NCBI GenBank assembly: GCA_040772005.1
Contig: JAXGYZ010000010.1
Span: 124,001 to 188,000, forward strand
Direction of reading: 5' to 3'
DNA from: MWBF01 sp040772005
GTDB lineage: Bacteria; Chloroflexota; Anaerolineae; CG2-30-64-16
DNA length: 64,000 nt
In this document: positions 42,479 to 49,717 of the stretch, in pieces
Layout: every line of letters starts with the position of its first letter
Numbering within the stretch: position 1 is the first letter of the stretch
Notes under the pieces: model-generated
The model's database searches: none
Seen by the model: only the letters and a program-made list of their open reading frames with translations
What the model was told of the DNA's origin: nothing
Program-made: the position numbers and the translations under genes

Positions 42479-45400
42479 CTAATTCCCCGACACCCGCGCC
42501 GCGTCGGCCTTGTTGAGCTCGAACGCAGCCATGATTGCGGCCTCGCCGCTCAGCCCGGCGCGGCGCACGTCCTGCATCGCGGCCAGCATCCGCTTGTAGT
42601 CGCGCGGCATCACCTTGACGAACTGCGGCGCCAGCGCATCCCAGCGCGCCAGCACGTTCCGCCCGCGTGCGCTCCCGGTCGCGGCCACGTGGCGCTCGAT
42701 CATGCGCCTTACTTCCTCTGCCTCTGCCGGCTCCATGCGCTCCAGGTCCACCATGTCACGGTTGCAGCGGGCCGCAAAGTCGCCCGCGCCGTTAAGCCCG
42801 GCCTCGTCCAGCACGTACGCGATGCCGCCCGACATGCCCGCGCCGAAGTTGCGCCCCGTCCGGCCCAGCACCACGACCCGGCCGCCCGTCATGTACTCGC
42901 AGCCGTGGTCGCCGATGGCCTCCACGACCGCATGGACGCCGCTGTTGCGCACGCAGAAGCGCTCGCCTGCCATCCCGCCGATGTAGGCCTCGCCGCTCGT
43001 CGCGCCGTAGAACGCGACGTTGCCGATGATGATGTTGTGTTCCGCCGGGAACGCAGTTCCTGCCGGAACCCGGACCACGATCTTGCCGCCCGAGAGGCCC
43101 TTGCCCACGTAATCGTTGGCGTCCCCTTCGAGGTCCAGCGTGATGCCGCGCGGCAGGAATGCGCCGAAGCTCTGCCCCGCCGACCCCTGGAAGTGCAGCC
43201 GGATGGTGTCGTCGGGCAGGCCGTCTGCGCCGTATCGTTGCGTGACCTCGCTGCCGAGCAGCGTGCCGGTCACGCGGTTGGCATTGCCGATCGGCAGGGT
43301 AGCCTCGACCGGTTCGCCCCGGTCGAGCGCGGGCCGGCAGAGCGGCACGAGCACGCGCGCGTCCAGCGTCTCCTCGATCTCGTGGTTCTGCGGGACCTGG
43401 TAGTAGTGCCCGACGGAATCCGGCACCTTGGGCTGGGCCAGGATGCGGGCAAAATCGACGGTCTGGGCCTTCCAGTGTTCCAGCCCGGGCCGCGGGGCCA
43501 GCCGGTCGGTCCGGCCGATGAGCTCGTCGAACCGGCGGAAGCCGAGCCGCGCCATGAGCTCGCGCACCTCGGTCGCGACGAAGTGCATGAAGTTGACCAC
43601 GTAGGCCGGGTCACCGCGGAAGTTCTTGCGCAGCTCCGGGTTCTGCGTCGCCACGCCGACCGGGCAGGTGTCCAGGTGGCACACCCGCATCATGGTGCAG
43701 CCGAGCGCGACCAGCGGCGCGGTCGCGAACCCGAACTCCTCTGCGCCCAGGAGCGCTGCAATGACCACGTCCCGCCCGGTCTTGAGCTGGCCGTCCGTCT
43801 CCAGCCGCACCCGGCTGCGCAGGTTGTTGACCAGCAGCGTCTGGTGCGTCTCCGCGACGGCCAGCTCCCACGGCAGCCCCGCATGCTTGATGCCGGTCTG
43901 CGGCGATGCACCCGTGCCGCCGTCGAAGCCCGACACGAGGATGACGTCCGCATGGCCCTTCGCGACGCCGGCCGCGATGGTGCCCACGCCAACCTCCGAC
44001 ACCAGCTTGACGCTGATGCGCGCCCGCGGGTTGGCGTTCTTCAGGTCGTAGATGAGCTCGGCCAGGTCCTCGATCGAGTAGATGTCGTGGTGGGGCGGGG
44101 GTGAGATGAGCCCCACGCCGGGCGTCGAGAGCCGCACCCGCGCGATCCACGGGTAGACCTTCCGGCCGGGCAGCTGCCCGCCCTCGCCGGGCTTCGCACC
44201 CTGCGCGATCTTGATCTGGATCTCCTGCGCGTTGTTGAGGTAATAGCTGGTGACGCCGAAGCGCGCCGACGCTACCTGCTTGATGGCGCTGGAGCGCAGG
44301 TCGCCGTTGGGTCCCGCCACGTAGCGCGCGGGGTCTTCGCCGCCCTCCCCGGAGTTGCTCTTGCCGCCGATCCGGTTCATGGCGATCGCCAGCGCCTCGT
44401 GCGCCTCCGGGCTGATGGAGCCGTAGGACATCGCACCGGTCTTGAACCGCCTGCAGATCTCCCCGACGGATTCCACCTCGTCGAGCGGCACCGGTTCGGC
44501 CGCATCGACGAAGTCGAGCAGATGGCGCAGCACGACCGGCGTCTGCGTCTGGTCGTTGATCGTCGCGGCATACTCCTTATAGGTCGCGTAGTTCCCCGTG
44601 CGGCAGGCCTGCTGGAGCTTGTAGACGGACAGCGGGTTGAAGTTGTGGTGCTCGCCGTCGGCCCGCCACTGGTACTGCCCTCCCGTGTCCAGGATCCCGG
44701 CTCCGGCGCCGCGCGGGGGGAAGGCCGTGCGGTGGCGCCGCAGCGTCTCCTCGCCGATGACGTCGATGCCCGCGCCGCCGACGCGCGATGACGTGCCGGT
44801 GAAGTAGCGGTCCACGACCTCCTGCGCCAGCCCCAGCGCCTCGAAGATCTGCGCGCCGCGGTAGCCGTCGATGGTGCAGATGCCCATCTTCGACATCACC
44901 TTGACGATGCCCTTGACCACCGCCTTGAGGTAATGGTCCTGGGCCTCTTCCGCGGTGACGCCGGTCAGCAGGCCCTGGCGGGTCATGTCGGCCAGCGTCT
45001 CCAGCGCGAGATACGGGTTGATGGCGCCCGCGCCGTAGCCGATGAGCAGCGCGTAGTGATGGATCTCGCGCGGCTCGCCCGACTCCACGACCAGCCCGAC
45101 CTGCGTGCGCGTGCCCTGCCGCACGAGGTGATGGTGTACGCCCGCCAGCGCCAGCAGCGCGGGGATCGGCGCATGTTCGGGGTCCACCCCGCGGTCGGAG
45201 AGAATCAGGATGTTCGCGCCCTGGATGATCGCCCGGTCTGCCGCCGCGCACAGCGCATCCAGCGCGGCCTCGAGGGGTGACGCCGGCTGCTGTGGAGCCG
45301 CTGCGGCGGGGAGGACATCCTCTATCCCATGCCCGTTGCCATTGCCGGGCTCCACGGGTGCGGTCTCGCCCGCGACGAACAGCGGCGCGCCGCTCCACGG

Positions 45401-47302
45401 CGCCCTTGCCGCCGCGGTCGGCTGGAGGTCTGACGCGCTGCCGCGGACCGCGGCCTGCACCGCCATGGGCTGCGCTGCGACGGTGCGCCGGCTGGGCGCG
45501 AACAGAGTGGACAGCGTCACCGCTTTCAATCCGGGCAGGTCCACCTGCCGCAGCCGCGCCAGTTGCGCATCGGTCAGGATCGGCTTGGGCAGCTTAAGCG
45601 CCCGGCAGCTCTCCGGCTCCGGCTTGAGCAGGTTGCGCTCCGAGCCCAGCGCCACGCCGGTGCCGATGACGATCTCCTCGCGCAGCGCGTCGATGGGCGG
45701 GTTGGTGACCTGGGCAAAGAGCTGGTGGAAGTAGTTGTAGAGCAGCTGCGGCTTCTGCGACAGCACTGCCAGCGGGGTGTCGTTGCCCATCGACCCGATG
45801 GGCTCCACTCCGTCCCGGCCCATCGGCCCGAGGATGGTGTTCAGGTCCTCGAAGGTGTAGCCGAAGGCTTGCTGTAATTGCAGCAGGCTGGCCCGTTCTG
45901 CTCGCACCGCGTCCGTAGCCGGGGGCAGCTCCGAGAGTGTCACCATCTGCTCGTCCAGCCAGCGGCGATACGGCTGGGCGGCCGCGACTTCTTCCTTGAT
46001 GTCATTGTCCAACAGCAGCCGGCGGCGGGCCGTGTCGACCAGCAGCATCCTGCCCGGCTGGAGCCGGCCCTTGAGCACCACGTCCTCGGGTGCGATGTCG
46101 AGCACGCCGACCTCCGACGCAAGGATGACCCGGTCGTCCCGCGTGACGTAGTAGCGTGAGGGCCGTAGGCCGTTCCGGTCCAGGAGTGCGCCGACCGTGA
46201 CGCCGTCCGAGAAGAGGATCGACGCCGGTCCGTCCCACGGCTCCATCAGGCAGCTGTGGTACTCATAGAACGCGCGCCGTGCCTCGCTGACCTCGGCGGG
46301 GTCTGCCTTCTCCCACGGCTCCGGCACCATCATCATCACCGCGTGCGCAATCGACCGGCCCCCGAGGAGCAGCAGCTCCAGCACGTTGTCGAACATGGCC
46401 GAGTCGCTGCCGTCCGGGTCGATGATGGGCAGCAGCCGGGGCAGGTCATCCCCGAACAACTCCGAGACGAGCATCTTCTGCCGCGCATTCATCCAGTTCA
46501 GGTTGCCGCGGATGGTGTTGATCTCGCCGTTGTGCAGCATGTAGCGGAACGGCTGCGAGCGGGCCCAGCTCGGAAAGGTGTTGGTGCTGAACCGTGAATG
46601 CACCATCGCGAGCGCCGTCTCCATCCGGGGGTCGAGCAGCTCGGGGTAGAACTCCTGGAGCTGCTGCGAGGTGAGCATCCCTTTATAGACGATGGTCCTG
46701 TGCGACAGGCTGGGGATGTAGAAGCTCTCCCGGCCGGGCAGCGTCGAGTTGCGGATGGTGTGCTCCGCCACCTGCCGGATGACGTAGAGCTTGCGCTCGA
46801 AGGCCATCTCGTCGCCGGGCAGCCCCGCGCCGCGGCCGACGAAGAGCTGCCGGACGACGGGCTCGCCCGAGACGGCCGTCGCGCCGAGCGACCGGTCATC
46901 CGTCGGCACGGTCCGCCAGCCGAGCACGACCTGGCCGAACTCCCGGACGGTTTCCTCGACGCGGACTTCACACGCGCGGCGCTGCTCGGGATCGCGCGGC
47001 AGGTAGAGCATGCCGGCGCCATACGCGCCCGCCGCAGGCAGGTCGATGCCCTGCTCCGCGCAAACGGCCCGGAGGAAGGCATGGGGCGTCTGGAAGAGCA
47101 CGCCCGCGCCGTCGCCCGTGTTGGGCTCGCAGCCGCACGCGCCGCGGTGGCGCAGGTTGACGAGCACGGTCAGCGCGTCGCGCAGGATGCCGTTCGAGCG
47201 CCGCCCCTGGATGTCGGCCACGAACCCGACGCCGCAGGCCGCGTGCTCGCGGGTTGGATCGTAGAGGGTGGGTTCCAGCAAGCTGGGATCAGGAATGTAC
47301 AT
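42479..47302 (-). CDS. gltB: Glutamate synthase large subunit
   Basis: 1607 residues from the ATG at 47302, which has GAGAGGA 3 nt upstream; the frame is open to 47461 through leader hairpins and that extension was rejected. A 22-residue propeptide precedes the N-terminal nucleophile Cys23 (EHAACGVGFVAD) of the class II amidotransferase domain. The central domain, the FMN-binding synthase domain with the 3Fe-4S cysteines (CTMMRVCHLDTCPVGV), and the C-terminal GxGxG beta-helix follow. An Ala/Pro/Gly-rich segment of about 80 residues (about 600-682) with GNGNGHG sits between amidotransferase and central domains and is longer than usual. It is transcribed from a strong promoter through a structured leader. 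Confidence 0.96.
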   Translation of the reverse strand: MYIPDPSLLEPTLYDPTREHAACGVGFVADIQGRRSNGILRDALTVLVNLRHRGACGCEPNTGDGAGVLFQTPHAFLRAVCAEQGIDLPAAGAYGAGMLYLPRDPEQRRACEVRVEETVREFGQVVLGWRTVPTDDRSLGATAVSGEPVVRQLFVGRGAGLPGDEMAFERKLYVIRQVAEHTIRNSTLPGRESFYIPSLSHRTIVYKGMLTSQQLQEFYPELLDPRMETALAMVHSRFSTNTFPSWARSQPFRYMLHNGEINTIRGNLNWMNARQKMLVSELFGDDLPRLLPIIDPDGSDSAMFDNVLELLLLGGRSIAHAVMMMVPEPWEKADPAEVSEARRAFYEYHSCLMEPWDGPASILFSDGVTVGALLDRNGLRPSRYYVTRDDRVILASEVGVLDIAPEDVVLKGRLQPGRMLLVDTARRRLLLDNDIKEEVAAAQPYRRWLDEQMVTLSELPPATDAVRAERASLLQLQQAFGYTFEDLNTILGPMGRDGVEPIGSMGNDTPLAVLSQKPQLLYNYFHQLFAQVTNPPIDALREEIVIGTGVALGSERNLLKPEPESCRALKLPKPILTDAQLARLRQVDLPGLKAVTLSTLFAPSRRTVAAQPMAVQAAVRGSASDLQPTAAARAPWSGAPLFVAGETAPVEPGNGNGHGIEDVLPAAAAPQQPASPLEAALDALCAAADRAIIQGANILILSDRGVDPEHAPIPALLALAGVHHHLVRQGTRTQVGLVVESGEPREIHHYALLIGYGAGAINPYLALETLADMTRQGLLTGVTAEEAQDHYLKAVVKGIVKVMSKMGICTIDGYRGAQIFEALGLAQEVVDRYFTGTSSRVGGAGIDVIGEETLRRHRTAFPPRGAGAGILDTGGQYQWRADGEHHNFNPLSVYKLQQACRTGNYATYKEYAATINDQTQTPVVLRHLLDFVDAAEPVPLDEVESVGEICRRFKTGAMSYGSISPEAHEALAIAMNRIGGKSNSGEGGEDPARYVAGPNGDLRSSAIKQVASARFGVTSYYLNNAQEIQIKIAQGAKPGEGGQLPGRKVYPWIARVRLSTPGVGLISPPPHHDIYSIEDLAELIYDLKNANPRARISVKLVSEVGVGTIAAGVAKGHADVILVSGFDGGTGASPQTGIKHAGLPWELAVAETHQTLLVNNLRSRVRLETDGQLKTGRDVVIAALLGAEEFGFATAPLVALGCTMMRVCHLDTCPVGVATQNPELRKNFRGDPAYVVNFMHFVATEVRELMARLGFRRFDELIGRTDRLAPRPGLEHWKAQTVDFARILAQPKVPDSVGHYYQVPQNHEIEETLDARVLVPLCRPALDRGEPVEATLPIGNANRVTGTLLGSEVTQRYGADGLPDDTIRLHFQGSAGQSFGAFLPRGITLDLEGDANDYVGKGLSGGKIVVRVPAGTAFPAEHNIIIGNVAFYGATSGEAYIGGMAGERFCVRNSGVHAVVEAIGDHGCEYMTGGRVVVLGRTGRNFGAGMSGGIAYVLDEAGLNGAGDFAARCNRDMVDLERMEPAEAEEVRRMIERHVAATGSARGRNVLARWDALAPQFVKVMPRDYKRMLAAMQDVRRAGLSGEAAIMAAFELNKADAARVSGN

Positions 47303-47371
47303 AGATCCTCTCGGTTGCCGCCGCAGCGCCGGCGCTATGAGGGCCGCCGGGTGCAGTCGATGGAACGCAAA

Positions 47372-47405
47372 AGGCTGTCCGTGCGCGGGTACGCAAGGAC
47401 AGCCT
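47372..47405 (-). promoter_or_regulatory. gltB leader hairpin 2, terminator-like
   Basis: Read on the minus strand: AGGCTGTCC, 16-nt loop, GGACAGCCT, then TTTGCG. The last stem T and the following Ts form a run of four. It lies about 70 nt before the gltB ATG and well after the gltB promoter, so it would be an attenuator in the leader rather than the end of another gene. Confidence 0.55.
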
Positions 47406-47429
47406 CTGCATTGAGCGGTGAACACAAAA

Positions 47430-47477
47430 CGAGGTTGCAGCCTCTTGCCATTAGCGGGCAAGAACGGTGCAACCTCG
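47430..47477 (-). promoter_or_regulatory. gltB leader hairpin 1, terminator-like
   Basis: Read on the minus strand: CGAGGTTGCA pairs with TGCAACCTCG (10 bp). Inside it CTTGCC pairs with GGCAAG (6 bp), and the stem is followed by TTTTGTG. It begins about 20 nt after the predicted start of transcription. It could end most transcripts early unless an alternative structure forms. Confidence 0.6.
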
Positions 47478-47502
47478 TTGTTGGGCAGTGTTGAGCGTGT
47501 GC

Positions 47503-47531
47503 CTTATATCATGGATACCGGGGCCTGTCAA
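47503..47531 (-). promoter_or_regulatory. gltBD promoter
   Basis: Minus strand: TTGACA (47531-47526), 17-bp spacer, TATAAG (47508-47503); start near 47496. It matches the sigma-70 consensus at 11 of 12 positions and has ideal spacing. The -35 lies about 20 bp from the point where RHS-derived sequence ends. Confidence 0.75.
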
Positions 47532-47871
47532 ATTGCAATTTTCGCTGGAACGCGTAACGGTTGAGGCTCTGTGGGTTGGCCGGGTCGGGCACGAGGGTAT
47601 CCGGCTGGATGAACCGTCCGATGGCCGGGTCGTACCACCGCGCGCCGTAGAAGTACAACCCGGTCGCGGCCTGGCGCTGGCCGGTGTAGCGATAGGGTGT
47701 GCTGAGGCTGCCGCTGCGGATGGCGCCGTAGTGCCAGTAGCGCAGGCGCTCCCCGCCACTGCTGGCAACCGCTGAACTGAGATGTGCGGAGCTTATCTTC
47801 ATTACCTCCCTAAAGGAGCCCGACTGGAAGTGGCTCTGTCCCAAACCAGTAGATAACACCCTTTGGCCCAA
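47509..47871 (-). pseudogene. RHS core remnant without toxin domain
   Basis: The open frame (120 residues) contains an RHS core piece at about 47739-47550: PYRYTGQRQAATGLYFYGAR, WYDPAIGRFIQPDTLVPDPA and NPQSLNRYAF. The same junction-family sequence is found in the giant RHS protein and in the orphan cassette. Just after NRYAF the sequence changes and the frame stops at 47509, inside the gltB promoter. The residues before the core overlap the end of the upstream small gene and are not RHS-like. It is a displaced core fragment whose toxin portion has been lost. Confidence 0.75.
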
Positions 47872-48370
47872 GGAATTCTCTGTAGCCCATAGCCTCGATG
47901 GACTGATCTTCAGGAGCGCGCCGCAGATAACTCTTTATGAGATCTGAAATAGACTGGTCGATAGAATATTCCAATACATCGATGAAAAACTGCTGAGGAT
48001 TTAGTCTCATCTTCACGGCACTTCTATATGGTAGCGACAATACCATCAAAAGGGAATACATATCAAGGTGGTGGTTAATCATTAGCAGCGCGAGTATGCC
48101 AGCGAGAAGGAACTCGGCTGAATCCTGACGCGCTGCCAGCATCGCCATGCGCTCCACGAACACAAGTAGAATGGCGGCTGATGGCTCATCTAGCGCAGAG
48201 ACTAGCACCTCCCGCTGCGCTCGTGTCGCCTCCTTGAATAGCTTAGACAGAGTGATGAGCCGCATGTCAACCGCACTGGGAAGCTGAAGGGCACGGTATT
48301 GACCTACAGTCTGACTTCTAAGGAACTCAAGCTCCGCCTGTGCATGATCCAGAAAATCATCATCGTTCAT
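47810..48370 (-). CDS. Candidate immunity protein of the orphan RHS cassette
   Basis: 186 residues from the ATG at 48370, four bases after the orphan RHS stop; the open frame extends back to 48400 but overlaps that gene. The protein is Leu-rich and mostly helical, acidic at the N-terminus (MNDDDFLDHAQAELEFLRS). It has a hydrophobic stretch (FLLAGILALLMI) but no clear signal. I do not recognise a family. Position directly behind a toxin-like C-terminal domain, small size and lower GC than the RHS core are what is expected of a cognate immunity gene. Unlike the other candidates in this locus it looks cytoplasmic. Confidence 0.65.
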   Translation of the reverse strand: MNDDDFLDHAQAELEFLRSQTVGQYRALQLPSAVDMRLITLSKLFKEATRAQREVLVSALDEPSAAILLVFVERMAMLAARQDSAEFLLAGILALLMINHHLDMYSLLMVLSLPYRSAVKMRLNPQQFFIDVLEYSIDQSISDLIKSYLRRAPEDQSIEAMGYREFLGPKGVIYWFGTEPLPVGLL

Positions 48371-48374
48371 AGGC

Positions 48375-49343
48375 TCACCATCCAGGCACCAAGTAATCAC
48401 CTACCCGGCGATACCCCATCTTGAGCAGAGTGTCGAGTTCTCTTGCATGCACACTTATCCCAAACTCTCTACTCAAAAGGGTCTTCTCGTTGACCTGAGA
48501 CGCCAAGTAAAATATATCCCCATTCTGAGCCGATGAAACAAGCCACTCGAAGTTTCTTGACAGGCTCCAATTTGGTATGTTCAGGATTCGCTCTCCTAGC
48601 CCCCCGGCCGTTGCGGTGTCACTCAACTGCCCTAGTGTTGTCACTCGTCTGCCTGCAAACTCCGCAGGGATGTCAGTCACCATCTTACGCCCCGCATCTC
48701 CGAATGCTTGTAGGACATCCGGGAGGACTTCAGCGCCTATACTCCTAAATCGCTCATATCCTTTACCCACTCCGCCCAAACGGTCTGTTATGCGTACGGC
48801 TTCCGAGATGTCATCGAGGTGCGTTGCCACTGATCCAGGTATGAACGGCAACAGACCCAATGCGGCCAACGCCGGGTTACATCCTTCGGTGACACATTGA
48901 TGGAGCGTCACGCCCCAGTCAATCGGCTCGGCAGCGACCGAGGCCACCGTCACCAACAATGCCCTGACCGTCGAATACTCCTGATTCGTGCGGGCTGCTG
49001 AGGCCAGCGCCCCGGCCCAGGAGCCGGTGCCATTAGGCCCCGCCCCGTCGCTCATGTCGCGCCAGGCGTGGCCGGTGGGGTCAGTATACCTCAGAGGTGA
49101 GTTCAGCGCATACGCGTAGCGGTTGAGGCTCTGCGGGTTACCTGGGTCGGGCACGAGCGTGTCGGGCTGGAGGAAGCGGCCGACCAGCGGATCATACCAG
49201 CGCGCGCCATAGTAATACAGCCCAATACCCGTCTCCTCGCGCTGACCGGTGTAGCGGTAGGTCGTCGGCCACACCCCCACGCTCGCTCGCGCCTTGCCGT
49301 AGGCCATGTACCCCTGCCGCGCCAGTACCCTCCTGGCCAGCAC
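48375..49343 (-). CDS. Orphan RHS core plus C-terminal toxin-like cassette
   Basis: 322 residues. The first 90 are the tail of an RHS core (TYRYTGQREETGIGLYYYGA, RFLQPDTLVPDPGNPQSLNR, ending YTDPTGH). The remaining roughly 230 are a variable C-terminal domain. A hydrophobic pre-toxin stretch (NPALAALGLLPFIPGSVATH) precedes the last 75 residues (ILNIPNWSLSRNFEWLVSSA, GDIFYLASQ, ARELDTLLKMGYRRVGDYLV). I do not recognise the toxin family. No signal peptide and no RBS at 49343; RHS similarity begins near 49310. It therefore looks like a silent displaced cassette that can be swapped onto the full-length RHS gene upstream. Confidence 0.7.
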   Translation of the reverse strand: MLARRVLARQGYMAYGKARASVGVWPTTYRYTGQREETGIGLYYYGARWYDPLVGRFLQPDTLVPDPGNPQSLNRYAYALNSPLRYTDPTGHAWRDMSDGAGPNGTGSWAGALASAARTNQEYSTVRALLVTVASVAAEPIDWGVTLHQCVTEGCNPALAALGLLPFIPGSVATHLDDISEAVRITDRLGGVGKGYERFRSIGAEVLPDVLQAFGDAGRKMVTDIPAEFAGRRVTTLGQLSDTATAGGLGERILNIPNWSLSRNFEWLVSSAQNGDIFYLASQVNEKTLLSREFGISVHARELDTLLKMGYRRVGDYLVPGW

Positions 49344-49497
49344 TCGGACTGCTCTCCAGCAGTGGCCCTATCCTCCAGCAGGCACCCTTTATTCCACTAC
49401 CACAGATCGTAATATGACGTTATCCGGGTTACAGTCGAGTGGCAGGAACCGCTCCCCGAATCTATCGCGCCTTACTTCTTTCTGACGACCCTCCTGA
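49344..49497. other. Intergenic stretch behind the giant RHS unit
   Basis: No gene. It holds one TGACGTTATC copy at 49415-49424, whose reverse complement occurs twice in front of the giant RHS gene (56382-56391 and 56397-56406). No terminator was recognised. Confidence 0.4.
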
Positions 49498-49716
49498 TTA
49501 TCGATATCGGTCGGCCAGGTAGAAGATTCCAGCGACAAGCCACATTAGCCCACCTAGATAGAACATGGTCAGCGCCAATACACTGCTTACTCGCCCATAG
49601 ATGCGAGGATACGAGCGCCTGTTATACTCCACCATTTTGCGAGCAAAGATCAGGATCAGTGAGCCTGGCACCAGGAAGACCGTCAGAAAAATAACTGCGT
49701 CTCTTGCGGACAACAT
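49498..49716 (-). CDS. Small two-TM membrane protein, candidate immunity protein of the giant RHS
   Basis: 72 residues. Two TM helices (about 8-24 AVIFLTVFLVPGSLILIF and 46-67 VLALTMFYLGGLMWLVAGIF) are separated by a basic, Tyr-rich loop (YNRRSYPRIYG). The ATG lies one base after the stop of the giant RHS gene, so translation is coupled. No family is recognised. A small integral membrane protein immediately behind a polymorphic toxin is a typical immunity protein when the toxin acts on membranes. This fits the glycine-rich amphipathic C-terminus of the RHS protein. Confidence 0.7.
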   Translation of the reverse strand: MLSARDAVIFLTVFLVPGSLILIFARKMVEYNRRSYPRIYGRVSSVLALTMFYLGGLMWLVAGIFYLADRYR

Positions 49717-49717
49717 T

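Noticed and set aside
42440..44104. Long plus-strand open frame (554 codons) opposite gltB
   Set aside because: It is antisense to the conserved synthase domain of gltB; composition is that of a GC-rich shadow frame (His/Arg/Ala-rich) with no recognisable motif.
47303..47461. N-terminal extension of GltB
   Set aside because: It would translate the leader hairpins and place residues before a propeptide that already has normal length; the ATG at 47302 has a good ribosome-binding site.
49344..49497. Additional small gene between the giant RHS partner and the orphan cassette
   Set aside because: No open frame with a start, ribosome-binding site and plausible composition was found on either strand.
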